A stretch of DNA of 64,000 nt from Pseudorhizobium flavum (GCF_902502825.2 NZ_LR723670.1:2728001-2792000), one strand, 5' to 3'; counted from the first letter of the stretch, positions 24,871-34,969 are shown. A program made the numbers and translations. Notes: a model not told the origin generated them from the letters alone.

Positions 24871-27800
24871 GCTGGTTCTTCACGAGTCCAACGATCTTCT
24901 CAATGCGGTCATCATCCCCGATAGCCTTATAAATGGCCCCTGCGAGTTCTCGTTCCTTTTGAGGATTGCCGATCCAATCCGCTTTTTTAGCGGTTCGGAT
25001 TGCAGTATCCACTGTGGATACCCAAAGCTCATCGGCTTCAAAATTGTCGTACAGCGCTTTCTTTGCGGGCGTATCAACTGATGCCGGATAAGTCTTGGGA
25101 TCGATCCCGCCCGGGTTGAGCACCTGGACCGATAATTCCTTTACGCGGAGCAGATACTCCTTGTAATCCAAAGCCTGCTTTCGCCGCTCCTCGATTAACG
25201 CGTCCAGAAGCTCAGACATTCTTTCATAATATTTCGGGTTCACATCCTTCTCATCGATAATAACCTTGCGCATGTTATTCTCGATGGTTTCTGCCATAGA
25301 TTCCTCGTTTTTCAGCATCGCGAGCGGAGTATCTTGAAGTGAGGCATCTCCGCGTTTTACGATAAGCTCTATCAGGCTCAATTCCTCAAAGTCGGCGATA
25401 ACCTCGCTGTCTTCGGCCTTGATGTAGGTATCCAATAGGTGGCGCATCGCTGGCTCGTAAAGCTTCATGTCGATGTAATCGCCACTCGCCAGCTTGATTT
25501 CTTCCCTCACCTTACTGAAGTATTCGACCTCCCGCTTAACTTGCGCTGCTTCCGCCGTAGTGTATCCTGCATCCTCAAGTTCATTTGCGAGGTTGGCGTA
25601 AGCCCGGAGCAGGCCAGCTACAGCCTTATACAATGCAATCCGCCGGGCTTCGAAATCTTGAAGCTGGCCAGAATTTGCAGGATCACCGCAGAAGTAGTGG
25701 CGATACTCGTTTTGTCCTCTTGGTTCGAGGACGGGCTCACAGATCGCCTTTACGGTTTCCCTCGCCTCTTCCAGCCGCTCTTGGCCTTTTTCCAACCGAT
25801 CTCCAAGGAGACCTTTGACGTCTGCCTCGTCATATCCGTCGAATGCGCCGCTGGTGTAGTCACTGATCGCGCCCTCTAGGCGGTGAAACAGGTCTTTGTA
25901 ATCGACGATGTATCCATATTCTTTATCCTCGCCGTCGAGCCGGTTGACCCGGCAAATCGCCTGGAAAAGACCATGGTCGCGCATCTCCTTGTCGATATAG
26001 AGATAAGTCGCGGATGGCGCATCAAAGCCGGTGAGCAGTTTGTCCACCACGATAAGCAAGCGCATTTGCCCCGGCTCTTTGATGAACTTCCTTTTCACCT
26101 GCTTTTCGAATTCCTCGGCCATGTACATGGCTTCGTCTTCCGGCTTTTCGAAATACTCGGCAAGCATCCGGCGATAGATCGCATACTGATTGAGCTTTTC
26201 GGTGAGCCCTGCACCACTGTCCTGGCCTTTAATATCGGCGGGCGATGGCTGGTAACTGGTGATGATGGCGCATTTCCCAACAAGATCGGTTTTCGAGAAG
26301 AGGTCGTAGACCTTGCATGCCTGATAGATGCTGCTGCAAACGAGCATTGCATTGCCGCGTCCATCCATCAGGCGCGGCTTGGTTTCCATGTCCATCAAAA
26401 CGTCGTTGACGATCTGCTCCAGCCGGTCCTGGCTGGATAGGACTTTCTTCAATGTGCCCCATTTCAGCTTAAGCTGAGCGCGGGCCATGTCGGATAGCCC
26501 CTTGGTCTTGGCCTCGAACCATTTATCGATCTTTTCCTGAGAGGAAACGTATTGGTCGATGTCTCGGGCCTCATATCGAAGATCGAGCACCACGCCATCC
26601 TCGACGGCTTCATCAAATTTGTAGGTGTGGATGAAGCTGCCAAAAACCTCGATGCTCTTCTTCTTGTCGGCCTTCAATAGCGGTGTGCCGGTGAAACCGA
26701 TAAAGGTTGCATTCGGCAGGATCAGGCGCATGGCATCGTGCAGCTTGCCGGACTGCGTTCGGTGGCATTCATCCACAAAGACGAAAATCTCGCCCTTTGC
26801 CGTGAAGCCTACTGGCAAGCTGGCCTTCAAGTCCTTGATGAAGTCTTCGGTGGCCTTTGTGTCCTCGTCTTCGCCCTGCCTGCCGAATTTATGGATCAGC
26901 GAGCAGACCAGCCATTCGGTGGACTTGTTCAGCGTGGCAATCAGGTCTTCGCCGTTCTTCGTGCGATAAATCTTTTCGTCTACGCCGGAGAATACACCTT
27001 CGATCTGCTCGTCCAGCTCGGTTCTATCGGTGACAACGAGAACGCGGGAATCCTTGACGTTCTCGCGTATCCATTTGGCCAGCCAGACCATGGTCAAGCT
27101 TTTGCCGGAACCTTGGGTGTGCCAGATAATACCGCCCTTACGATCCAGTACATGATCATGCGCCGCCGACACGCCAAAATACTGGTTGTGTCGGCAGGTC
27201 TTTTTTGTGCCGGTATCGAACACGATGAAGTCGTGAATGATCTCTAGAAAACGCTCTTTCTGGCATAGGCGGCTGATGTGGAAGTCGAGCATGTAAACGT
27301 AGGGGTTCTCGCTTTCTTCCTTCCACTGATAATAATGCTTTTCGGTGGTTTCGACGGTGCCGTAGCGCAGCCCCTCGGTGTCGTTCCCGGCCATAGTAAG
27401 CTGCATGGTCGTGAAGAAATTGCGGATGAAGGCCTTTTTCTGATTGTCGAAGTTTTGGCGAATGCCTTCGGTCACAGAAACGCTGGAGCGTTTCAGCTCG
27501 ATCACGCCTAGGGCAATTCCGTTCACGTATAGAACCACGTCCGGGCGCTTTTTGTTTGCGCCGCTGACCGAGACCTCTTCGGCGATGGCAAAGTCGTTGT
27601 GTTCGGGATTTTGCCAGTCGATCAGATAAACCGTCTGGTTTTGCTCACCCACGCCTTCCTTGACCTTCACACCATAACGCAGGAGGCGGTAGACATCTTT
27701 GTTGGCGTCATAGAGGTGGCGACCATCACCAAGGGCGGCGGCATTCTGTAGCTCGCGAAACACGCGGGTGATCAGAACGTCACTGACGCCGCGACCGCGC

Positions 27801-27946
27801 AGCCAATCGCCCAGAATGTCTTTCTCGACGTTGCTATTGTCGGGGCGATCTATCCAATTGCCAAGATAGCGATACCCCAGTTGCTGGCGGAACAGTTTAA
27901 CGATTCTGTTCTGCGTCGCGCGCTCGATCTGCCCCACATCGCTCAT
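24857..27946 (-). CDS. hsdR: Type I restriction endonuclease subunit R
   Basis: 1029 aa. The N-terminal nuclease domain has PD (135-136) and E150-x-K152 in GVIELKR. The translocase has Walker A HTQGSGKS (277-283) and the DEAD-box-like VFVDECHR, with further SF2 motifs such as FTGTPL and VDKLLTGFDAP. HsdR cuts DNA at a distance after ATP-driven translocation when the recognition site is unmethylated. It lies 97 bases downstream of hsdS and appears intact. Confidence 0.95.
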   Translation of the reverse strand: MSDVGQIERATQNRIVKLFRQQLGYRYLGNWIDRPDNSNVEKDILGDWLRGRGVSDVLITRVFRELQNAAALGDGRHLYDANKDVYRLLRYGVKVKEGVGEQNQTVYLIDWQNPEHNDFAIAEEVSVSGANKKRPDVVLYVNGIALGVIELKRSSVSVTEGIRQNFDNQKKAFIRNFFTTMQLTMAGNDTEGLRYGTVETTEKHYYQWKEESENPYVYMLDFHISRLCQKERFLEIIHDFIVFDTGTKKTCRHNQYFGVSAAHDHVLDRKGGIIWHTQGSGKSLTMVWLAKWIRENVKDSRVLVVTDRTELDEQIEGVFSGVDEKIYRTKNGEDLIATLNKSTEWLVCSLIHKFGRQGEDEDTKATEDFIKDLKASLPVGFTAKGEIFVFVDECHRTQSGKLHDAMRLILPNATFIGFTGTPLLKADKKKSIEVFGSFIHTYKFDEAVEDGVVLDLRYEARDIDQYVSSQEKIDKWFEAKTKGLSDMARAQLKLKWGTLKKVLSSQDRLEQIVNDVLMDMETKPRLMDGRGNAMLVCSSIYQACKVYDLFSKTDLVGKCAIITSYQPSPADIKGQDSGAGLTEKLNQYAIYRRMLAEYFEKPEDEAMYMAEEFEKQVKRKFIKEPGQMRLLIVVDKLLTGFDAPSATYLYIDKEMRDHGLFQAICRVNRLDGEDKEYGYIVDYKDLFHRLEGAISDYTSGAFDGYDEADVKGLLGDRLEKGQERLEEARETVKAICEPVLEPRGQNEYRHYFCGDPANSGQLQDFEARRIALYKAVAGLLRAYANLANELEDAGYTTAEAAQVKREVEYFSKVREEIKLASGDYIDMKLYEPAMRHLLDTYIKAEDSEVIADFEELSLIELIVKRGDASLQDTPLAMLKNEESMAETIENNMRKVIIDEKDVNPKYYERMSELLDALIEERRKQALDYKEYLLRVKELSVQVLNPGGIDPKTYPASVDTPAKKALYDNFEADELWVSTVDTAIRTAKKADWIGNPQKERELAGAIYKAIGDDDRIEKIVGLVKNQHEYR

Positions 27947-28043
27947 AGCTCCCCCCTAATTCTTAAATGTCTTCGTACCCGCCGCATGGCGGTGAAATTC
28001 AATAGGTTTTCCTATAAATGTCTGAAATTGCGCCGGGTGACCG

Positions 28044-29291
28044 TCATACTAGGCGCGTCCTCCCCGTCAGCAATTCCTGCATCATGCCTTGCTTGATAGC
28101 TTTTGCTTTGCTGCGTTTTTCCTCAAGGAGGTGAAGCTCTTTGTCCATATCCGAAATTACAGATGCGATGGCCGCCTGTTCATCTATTTCCGGGCAGCTT
28201 ATTTCTAATTTCCTCACGTCGCCGCTGTTGATTGCGGGATAGTTTGAGCCCGCAATCAGAGTTTCAATCTGAAGATCGATTTGACGAGCAAAAAAGTGAT
28301 AAAATAAAAATTGTGCATCTGCCTTTTTCGGATTGCATCGAATGACTGCAAAACCGGTTGAGCAAATCCAATCCTTTTCATTTCGCTGGAAGAGGAAATG
28401 AGATTTTAGATTCGGACGGACCGTTGCAATCACCACGTCATTCATCCGTAGGACACGCCGCGCTCTTGATGGGGAGGTTGAAAAAATCTGCTCTGAATGT
28501 CCTCTCAGTCGCCCACTATCGACGTCCTCTAAGGAAACGTAGCGAAATTCATACAAAGGGTTTGTCGTGGATGAGAGGTTTTCAGGGTCGATATCTGCCA
28601 ATTCCTCAATTTTTTTGATCTGCCATTCCTTTTGAAAGCCCGGTAGGCGTTTTTTGCCGGTGAGGAGTTGTTGCATCGTCGCGGTTTTGATGTCGCGCTT
28701 CTTTTCGATCAGCTTCGCCAGCGAAGCGATCAGCGTATCCACATCCGACAAAGCGTCAGCGATAGCTTTTTGCTCGTCAGGGTCCTTCGGATAAGCAAGC
28801 AAAACTTGGGAAAGCAGCTTTCCGTTTGTCAGTGCCCGCGTTGTGTAGGAACTGGTCGCTTTAATTTGCTTACGAGCTGACTCTGACCGGAAACAGTATT
28901 TCTTGAAATGGAGACCGAGATCGCTTCCCTTTTCCCGAGCACGCAACACAAATCCGCTAAACACTGCGTCTTTCACCTCCTCTGTAAGGACGGTGGAGAG
29001 ACCTATTTCGTCGACAGTCTCAGAGGTTCGCGTGAAAAACACATCGCCTTTTCTTGCGCTGTAGCTATTGATCTCGTCTTTAGTTACGGCTACCTTCCCG
29101 GTAATGTCGGAATTAGCCAACCCGGGATTACTGAAAACATCCATATAGTTGATGATCGGAGTTCCGTGCCCGAAATACTCTTTCGACTTATTTAACCCAT
29201 TCTTAAAATCGAAATGCTGACCAATCGGATTTAGCTCCCAATCCTCCGGGATTTCTCCGACTTCGGTCTGTTTGTATCCAGCCTTTACCAT
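28044..29291 (-). CDS. hsdS: Type I restriction-modification specificity subunit S
   Basis: 415 aa with the normal two-repeat plan. Each target-recognition domain is followed by a conserved helical spacer: DEQKAIADALSDVDTLIASL with MQQLLTGKKRL for the first, and DEQAAIASVISDMDKELHLL with MMQELLTGRTRLV for the second. The N-terminus YKQTEVGEIPEDW is a common HsdS opening. The two domains read two half-sites of a bipartite recognition sequence. The start overlaps the hsdM stop by 7 bases. Confidence 0.94.
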   Translation of the reverse strand: MVKAGYKQTEVGEIPEDWELNPIGQHFDFKNGLNKSKEYFGHGTPIINYMDVFSNPGLANSDITGKVAVTKDEINSYSARKGDVFFTRTSETVDEIGLSTVLTEEVKDAVFSGFVLRAREKGSDLGLHFKKYCFRSESARKQIKATSSYTTRALTNGKLLSQVLLAYPKDPDEQKAIADALSDVDTLIASLAKLIEKKRDIKTATMQQLLTGKKRLPGFQKEWQIKKIEELADIDPENLSSTTNPLYEFRYVSLEDVDSGRLRGHSEQIFSTSPSRARRVLRMNDVVIATVRPNLKSHFLFQRNEKDWICSTGFAVIRCNPKKADAQFLFYHFFARQIDLQIETLIAGSNYPAINSGDVRKLEISCPEIDEQAAIASVISDMDKELHLLEEKRSKAKAIKQGMMQELLTGRTRLV

Positions 29292-31738
29292 GTCAGCCCC
29301 ATCTTCTTGAGATGGTCTTCAACGAGGCCAGCGAATTTCTGAACATCCTTGTTCAAAGCGGGCAGAGTTTCGTCATAACGCTCCTCCAGCGTTTTGACGC
29401 GATTAGCCAATTGCTGAGTGACGCGCTCGATCTCATCGCCAATCCGGGCCTCGACCGTTCCGAACCATTTGTCGTGAACCACGATGGCTTTCAGCTCGTC
29501 CTCTGAGAGGGTGGGGATTTTCTTGAAAACCAGCTCGTCAAGCTGCAGCTTTGCAGCACTGACCGCCTTCTTGGCCGCCTCCTCCCTGGTGATCAGCGCG
29601 AGGCATTTTTTCAGCGCTGCAAGCTCGTCGGCATCTTTGGTTTCTTTAATCCGGTCCTTCACGCCCTTTTGCTTGATAGCGCCTTTGTCGTTCTTGGCGT
29701 TCTCAATCAGGCCGTCTTCGCCGGTATTTTCCTCGATGAAGCTCTCCAGCTCTTGCACCGCACTATCGTGCTTGGCCTGAAGGGCATCGAGCGCCGCTTG
29801 CTTGTCGGCGAAATATTTCGCGATGACCAGTGATGGCGGGACAATATCGCTGCGATGGCGCTTCTTGGCTTGGGCAGAACCAAACTCGAAATCATGCTCT
29901 TCGGTGTATTTGGGTTTGCCGTTCTTGTCCTTGATCGGCACCAGAAGGCGGACAGTCTTTGCAATCTCCCAATCATCCTGAACGATCATATGCACGTCGT
30001 CCTGCATGATCTCATCCCAATAGGACATCAGGATTTGATAGATGTCGTATTTGCTGAGCAGGGGCGCGCCGTCGAAAAGGGTCAGCAGGTCTTCGGAAAT
30101 GTTGAAGATCAGCTCTTTGGGTTTGTCGCCGACCTTGATCCCGGCTAGTTGATCCTGGTGTTTTGCCTTCCAATCCTGGAAGCGTTTTAGGGATGAACTT
30201 TTGAACGCGTCGAATTCGGCATGGCCGAGAATCGTTGCCTTGACTGCGCGCGATTCCACCAAAGCTTTGGCATAACCTGGGCGCGCGCCATCCGCGAAGA
30301 GTGTCTTACGCAGTGATGGGAAGACATCCCAATACGCTTTCAGGGCTTCAATATCACGATCCGGAATGCCGCCATTCAGATGCGCGTCCAGATCATGGAT
30401 GTCCTCGGGTTCACTGGCATCGATGTAGCGGGGGATATTGAGGTTGAAGTCGTTCTTTTTGGCGATTTCGTCATAGGGAACGAGGCGCGAATACCGACCC
30501 ACCAAAAGCTGACGATTAAAGACGTCCACGATCTTGTGAATGTCCTGCGCGCGCAGACGGTTCTTGTTCCCGTCTTTGACGAAGCCCTTGCTGGCATCGA
30601 TCATGAAGATGGGGCGCTCTGGCCCAGCCGTGCTTTTGTCCAGCACGATAATGCAGGCGGGGATGCCGGTGCCGTAAAAGAGGTTTGCAGGCAAGCCAAT
30701 GATGCCCTTGATAAAGCCCTGGCGAATGAGATTGCGGCGAATGTCAGCTTCGGCATTGCCACGGAATAAAACGCCGTGCGGCAAAATCACAGCACCCTTG
30801 CCGGTGCTCTTCAGGGATTTGATGATGTGAAGCAGAAAGGCGTAGTCGCCATTCTTCTCGGGCGGCTCGCCGTATTCGAAGCGTCCGAACTCGTCATTGG
30901 ATGGCGTAAAGCCGTTGCTCCATGATTTGAGCGAAAACGGCGGGTTGGCCACGGCGAAATCGAAGGTGCGCAGCTTGCCGTCTTTGTCCTTCCAGTGGGG
31001 TGCAGACAGCGTGTCGTCCTGCCAGATTTCAGCCGATGGGCTGTCATGCAGGACCATGTTCATTTTGGCCAAGGCTGCCGTGGCCTGCTCTTTTTCCTGA
31101 CCGTAGAGAGAGAGGCCATTCGGCGCTTCATCGTTGACCTTCAAGAGCAGCGAGCCGGAACCGCAAGTCGGGTCGTATACGGTCTCGTCCTGGCTGGTCT
31201 TCGCATTAATGCCCAAGACCTTCGAAAGAATGCGCGACACTTCAGCAGGGGTGTAGAATTGGCCTTTGCTCTTGCCCGATTCTGTTGCGAAATGTCGCAT
31301 CAGATATTCGTAGGCATCGCCGAGCAGATCATCACCATCGGCGCGATTTTTGCCGAGGTCAAGATTCTCGAAAATGCCGACGAGCTTGGTCAGGGTGTCG
31401 ACCATAGCTTTGCCTTTGCCAAGCCGGTCTTCGTTGTTGAAATCGTTATCGGGGTTGGACAGCCAAGCCATGTCATTGGCCCGCGCAAGTTCGCCAATGA
31501 TCGTATTCATCTTGTCGCCGATATCTTTCTGCCCTTTCAAGGCAACCATGTCGACGAAAGAGCCTCCTGCGGGCACCACGATAGCGCCGTATTTTTGTTT
31601 GGCATACTTGTCCGAAACGTATTTTACGAAGAGCAGGGTGAGGATATAATTCTTGTACTGCGAGGCATCCATGCCCCCGCGCAGCTCATCACAGCTCGCC
31701 CACAAAGACGAGTACAGTTCGGTCTTTTTGATTGCCAT
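29285..31738 (-). CDS. hsdM: Type I restriction-modification methyltransferase subunit M
   Basis: 817 aa from the ATG at 31738, the start that fits the family (MAIKKTELYSSLWASCDELR). The N-terminal HsdM domain is followed by the N6-adenine methyltransferase with motif I DPTCGSGSLLL and motif IV NPPF. The C-terminal 250 residues form an added, coiled-coil-rich region, making this longer than the classic 500-aa HsdM but like a common subgroup. It methylates the site read by HsdS and protects the host. First gene of the operon. Confidence 0.94.
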   Translation of the reverse strand: MAIKKTELYSSLWASCDELRGGMDASQYKNYILTLLFVKYVSDKYAKQKYGAIVVPAGGSFVDMVALKGQKDIGDKMNTIIGELARANDMAWLSNPDNDFNNEDRLGKGKAMVDTLTKLVGIFENLDLGKNRADGDDLLGDAYEYLMRHFATESGKSKGQFYTPAEVSRILSKVLGINAKTSQDETVYDPTCGSGSLLLKVNDEAPNGLSLYGQEKEQATAALAKMNMVLHDSPSAEIWQDDTLSAPHWKDKDGKLRTFDFAVANPPFSLKSWSNGFTPSNDEFGRFEYGEPPEKNGDYAFLLHIIKSLKSTGKGAVILPHGVLFRGNAEADIRRNLIRQGFIKGIIGLPANLFYGTGIPACIIVLDKSTAGPERPIFMIDASKGFVKDGNKNRLRAQDIHKIVDVFNRQLLVGRYSRLVPYDEIAKKNDFNLNIPRYIDASEPEDIHDLDAHLNGGIPDRDIEALKAYWDVFPSLRKTLFADGARPGYAKALVESRAVKATILGHAEFDAFKSSSLKRFQDWKAKHQDQLAGIKVGDKPKELIFNISEDLLTLFDGAPLLSKYDIYQILMSYWDEIMQDDVHMIVQDDWEIAKTVRLLVPIKDKNGKPKYTEEHDFEFGSAQAKKRHRSDIVPPSLVIAKYFADKQAALDALQAKHDSAVQELESFIEENTGEDGLIENAKNDKGAIKQKGVKDRIKETKDADELAALKKCLALITREEAAKKAVSAAKLQLDELVFKKIPTLSEDELKAIVVHDKWFGTVEARIGDEIERVTQQLANRVKTLEERYDETLPALNKDVQKFAGLVEDHLKKMGLTW

Positions 31739-31984
31739 TACGTCTTGCTCTCGATCATTTGGCGCAGAATCTCGGAGGTTTGTCTCCCTACGATGTCTAT
31801 TCCGACAAACCTGAGTTGGCATCTTCTTAATTCGCGAAACAGCTCAGAAACTCCCCTTGATGGAACCGGTGTTCCACTCCCACGTTGCCCTGTCACCCCG
31901 GATGTGTAATCGCCTTGCAGTTCGTCTAGAACGATCAGCGCTGCTCGTGGCAGAACTGCACACTTGCCTCGCCGATCACTGCGC

Positions 31985-32230
31985 CCCCCGGTCGCAACGA
32001 AGTCCACGCTAGGCGAGGCTTTGGCCTACCTTGGCAAGTTCTGGGACGGCCTGAAGCTCTTCCTAACGGACAGCCGCATCGAAATCGACAACGACTACCG
32101 TCGAGCGGACCATTCGGCCGATAGCGCTCAATCGCAAGAACGCGCTCTTTGCGGCGACCATGCAGATGCCCGGCACTGGGCAACCATTGCCTCGCTCATC
32201 GAAACCTGCACGCTCCGTTGGCCTATTTGA
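31985..32230 (+). pseudogene. IS66-family transposase remnant
   Basis: The frame reads LGKFWDGLKLFLTDSRIEIDN, then shifts by one base to VERTIRPIALNRKNALFA, and shifts again to ATIASLIETC. These are consecutive pieces of the C-terminal part of IS66 TnpC transposases. At least two frameshifts and missing flanks make it inactive. It lies between hsdM and a block of small genes and marks an older insertion in the island. Confidence 0.75.
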
Positions 32231-32581
32231 CTGCGACGCTCACCGCCATTGTAACGGTCATAGGCAGAGTCGCACCGGTGAGCTTCTACCGTGTAACTAT
32301 TCGGTACTAGCAACCTGAAGTCTGCTATCGGCCCAAAGCGGACCTGCCGGTTCATACTCGCCCCGCTGACGAGGTTACTTTTTCCAGCCCTAGCGTCTTG
32401 CGGCTTCGCGAGATCAAGAACCCTCTGACGGGAACCCATATTTGTTCATGCTCCTGCCGAGCGATGCCATGAAAGCCGTCAGCGAAGTCTCCCACCTTCT
32501 GGCTGTCTGGTTAGACTTCATTGCGTAGACACCGGCAGAACCATCCCTCGTCGGCGAACCAACCTTCGGGCGCTCAGAGAA
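32231..32581. other. Non-coding stretch, no feature seen
   Basis: 351 bases after the IS66 remnant. No convincing reading frame, RNA gene or terminator was seen. It includes GTCTGCTATCGGCCCAAAGC (around 32320-32342), a motif resembling short interspersed repeats of rhizobia; a related GGCCTTCGGCCCAAAG occurs near 47562. Confidence 0.4.
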
Positions 32582-32926
32582 TTAGAGCGGTGTGGTGAAC
32601 TCGATCCGGCAGTCGGCACTTTCAACATTCGCGGCGAAGATGACGCTGTTTGAGAAAATCATCTGTTGTGGTGGAACTGCCCTGGCAACACCGCTCGCTT
32701 CTCCGGCGGCAAACCCCTCAGCGTCTGCAAGGGTGCAGGAGTAGTTGGCATCGAAAGGCCGCTCTGTCCTGTTTGCGACTCCGACTACTACCCAGTGGCG
32801 GTTGTCGTCCTGGTCGAGATAAAGAGTAACAATGGCGGCGTCAGCAAGGTAAGGGTCACTCGGGGTGACAACTTCCGACATGGCTGGCGTGGCCAAGACC
32901 ATTAGCGGGAAAAGCAGATAACGCAT
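32582..32926 (-). CDS. Small secreted hypothetical protein
   Basis: 114 aa with a signal peptide (MRYLLFPLMVLATPAMS). The mature part is about 97 residues with two cysteines (YSCTLAD, SADCRIEF) that could form a disulfide, and it looks beta-rich. Family not recognised. It is on the same strand as the small genes that follow but is separated from the next by 50 bases. Confidence 0.62.
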   Translation of the reverse strand: MRYLLFPLMVLATPAMSEVVTPSDPYLADAAIVTLYLDQDDNRHWVVVGVANRTERPFDANYSCTLADAEGFAAGEASGVARAVPPQQMIFSNSVIFAANVESADCRIEFTTPL

Positions 32927-32976
32927 TTGCCCTCGTCTTTCTCCGTAGTTTCGACGCTCAAGCTCCAGGCAACGCG

Positions 32977-33273
32977 TCAGTCCCGACGTCGAGACGTGCC
33001 GAGTGCGGAGGGCGATGGTCCGGCCACCGGCAATTCGCCGTTCACCGCCTCGGCCAGGTCAAGATTGCAGGCTTGAGATGCTGCGTGGTCGATCTCAGCG
33101 TCGGTCACATACCGCTCAAAAACCTCTCCCGCCAGGCGCACGCGGTATTCTGAATTTCGCTGGTTATCCACCCGGACAGAGCTAACCCGAGCGTCGACCG
33201 TTTGCGTCAGTCGGCGAAATGGGCTGCTCCTCAAAGCAACGACATCTCCAAGCTTGTAACGTGGCTGCGACAT
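32977..33273 (-). CDS. Hypothetical protein, small beta-rich domain
   Basis: 98 aa from the ATG at 33273, with GGAGA 8 bases upstream. The segment YKLGDVVALRSSPFRRL followed by VDNQRNSEYRVRL looks like a small beta-barrel (SH3-like) fold with a disordered C-terminal tail. Similar short proteins are found in rhizobial accessory regions as I recall, but I cannot name the family. Confidence 0.6.
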   Translation of the reverse strand: MSQPRYKLGDVVALRSSPFRRLTQTVDARVSSVRVDNQRNSEYRVRLAGEVFERYVTDAEIDHAASQACNLDLAEAVNGELPVAGPSPSALGTSRRRD

Positions 33274-33405
33274 TTGATGTTCTCCAGTTAAAACATGCCG
33301 CTGGCGAGCGTTTGTCTCAGGGGCGTGCCGACTTTGGGTTTCGAGTCTCGCGTAAGGTCGCATCAGAGCTACACTCAACAATGGGTTTGCCGAGCGGCGG
33401 CGCGT

Positions 33406-33675
33406 TCAACGTCCCGGCGCGGGCGAGGTAGGGTTCGCGGGGATCGCCCTGTCTGCACTTATGAGTGCATCGAGGGACTCCTCGTTGACCCTGTATGCTT
33501 CAGTGAGCCCTTGCGAGGTCACCATGAAGGTGAGCGTCCGGTGATAGGCTTCCCACATAACGTCGAGTGGTTCTTCCTCGACTAGAACGTCGAATTCACC
33601 AGGTGGGTGAGGTTGGACCATGCCCGGGAGCAGAAACGGGTTCAAAAAAGTCACTCGTTTTGAGAAAGTCCGCAT
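33406..33675 (-). CDS. Hypothetical small protein
   Basis: 89 aa from the ATG at 33675; a longer frame exists upstream but overlaps the better-supported 44-aa gene. The N-terminus KRVTFLNPFLLPGM is followed by an acidic part and a helix (VMWEAYHRTLTFMVTSQGL). Family not recognised. The ribosome site is weak. It is 38 bases downstream of the small membrane-protein gene. Confidence 0.5.
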   Translation of the reverse strand: MRTFSKRVTFLNPFLLPGMVQPHPPGEFDVLVEEEPLDVMWEAYHRTLTFMVTSQGLTEAYRVNEESLDALISADRAIPANPTSPAPGR

Positions 33676-33713
33676 GATGAAGCCCTGTAGGTGCTTTTCT
33701 GCGTGGGCTCCAC

Positions 33714-33848
33714 CTAGAGCAGATCGCGAAGCACTAGGTATAGGATGAAACCGATGGATAGCGCTGGTGCCCACGTGTGAAAGATCGCTGCGGTTCTTGC
33801 CCGCACGTCCCTGGATGCTAGTTGTGCTGCTGAAAATGCGGAAGACAT
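33714..33848 (-). CDS. 44-aa single-span membrane protein
   Basis: A very short frame with an excellent ribosome site: GAAGGAGG 6-7 bases before the ATG at 33848. The protein has a polar N-terminal helix (MSSAFSAAQLASRDVRARTA) and one hydrophobic segment (WAPALSIGFILYLVLRDLL) that reaches the C-terminus. Function unknown. It is probably cotranscribed with the 89-aa gene downstream. Confidence 0.6.
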   Translation of the reverse strand: MSSAFSAAQLASRDVRARTAAIFHTWAPALSIGFILYLVLRDLL

Positions 33849-33938
33849 CTTGGTCCTCCTTCAGGTTGGGGCTGGGGTCTCGCAACCCCCGCCAACAGCG
33901 CCCGTAAAGTGGCTGCTGGAGCAAGCACTATGCGCTTC

Positions 33939-34160
33939 TCAACGCCGAAAGCAATAGCCATACCGGCAGGCAAAGTTGTTGGCTCGGTCAATCGGCTGGA
34001 AAACGGAAATGCGCAGCGGCAAGCGAGGGCGGACGACAGATTTCCCAATCGTCTCGGCTTCAGCATCTTCGACCAGCCCGGATACCTGCCATTCAACCAC
34101 GCATCCGGTCAGCTCCCGTTCCATCTGATCGGCAGGCTCTACGAATGCACGTATAGGCAA
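33939..34160 (-). CDS. Possible small hypothetical protein
   Basis: 73 aa read from a TTG at 34160; the opposite strand also has an open frame over the same bases, so coding is uncertain. The translation (ERELTGCVVEWQVSGLVEDAE followed by a basic, beta-like stretch) looks protein-like. No clear ribosome site. Confidence 0.3.
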   Translation of the reverse strand: MPIRAFVEPADQMERELTGCVVEWQVSGLVEDAEAETIGKSVVRPRLPLRISVFQPIDRANNFACRYGYCFRR

Positions 34161-34460
34161 GTCGAAGGATCAGGTTTAGTCGTTTTCGATCAGGGCCCCA
34201 ATTCACCGGCACGAAATGGCCTTTTTCTGAAGCACCACTGGTTCACCACTTGATGAGCCGCCGTGGAAACTGCCGAGACAACGCGGCTGCCAAAAGCTTC
34301 CTTAACCTCTGAAGCGAGAGCAATACGCCGCAGGGTCTCCGTTTCGCGCGATGAAGCTCCCGAAACCGAAACGCAAACACGTCAGGAACAGGATGCAGTC
34401 ACCCGTCGAGGCGGACAAGCAGCAGAAAAGTCGACCCGAGGGTGTCCAGGAAAACTGAGG

Positions 34461-34643
34461 CTATTCAGTCCTCCAAGGGGGCATCCCGGTCGCTTCTGAA
34501 GGATAATCGGACAGGACGGTGAAGTCGTGATACCAATAGCTGTCGCGGATTTTCCCTCTGCTCGCTAGGAGAGGACCTTGCATGGCCTCGGTGATCACAA
34601 TTCTGTTCTCTTCGCGATGGAGACGGTCGGTCAACGTCGGCAC
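34461..34643 (-). CDS. Hypothetical small protein (GTG start)
   Basis: 60 aa from the GTG at 34643, chosen because AGGAG stands 7 bases upstream; the frame continues further upstream without a ribosome site. The sequence is polar and unrecognised (TLTDRLHREENRIVITEA). Possible member of the string of small leftward genes in this part of the island. Confidence 0.45.
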   Translation of the reverse strand: MPTLTDRLHREENRIVITEAMQGPLLASRGKIRDSYWYHDFTVLSDYPSEATGMPPWRTE

Positions 34644-34969
34644 CGATGATCTCCTAAGTCTGCAAATACGCGGCCCGGCAGATGCTATACGACACATGCG
34701 TGAGAACTTCCGCTGTAAATCCGGGCCCACCTATTGGCACGCCTTCGAGCTATGCCATGCCGCAGTCAGAGGAGAACTGCAGACGGAATTCGCACGCGCT
34801 CCATTCGTTGCTGCATGTGCCGAAGATGATGCAGTCGCTAGAGGCGGGTAAAAGCAGACCGAATGGTAGGTCGGCTAGCCGGGTGATGGACTGGTTTGTG
34901 CTTCTCGTACAGCCGTTGAGAACGGCAGCGCCATTTCCACCGGCGGATGCCATCGGTTCGCTTCAACTC

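Noticed and set aside
33909..34253. 114-codon rightward frame in the small-gene block
   Set aside because: Overlaps an equally open leftward frame, lacks a ribosome site, and the translation has no recognisable domain.
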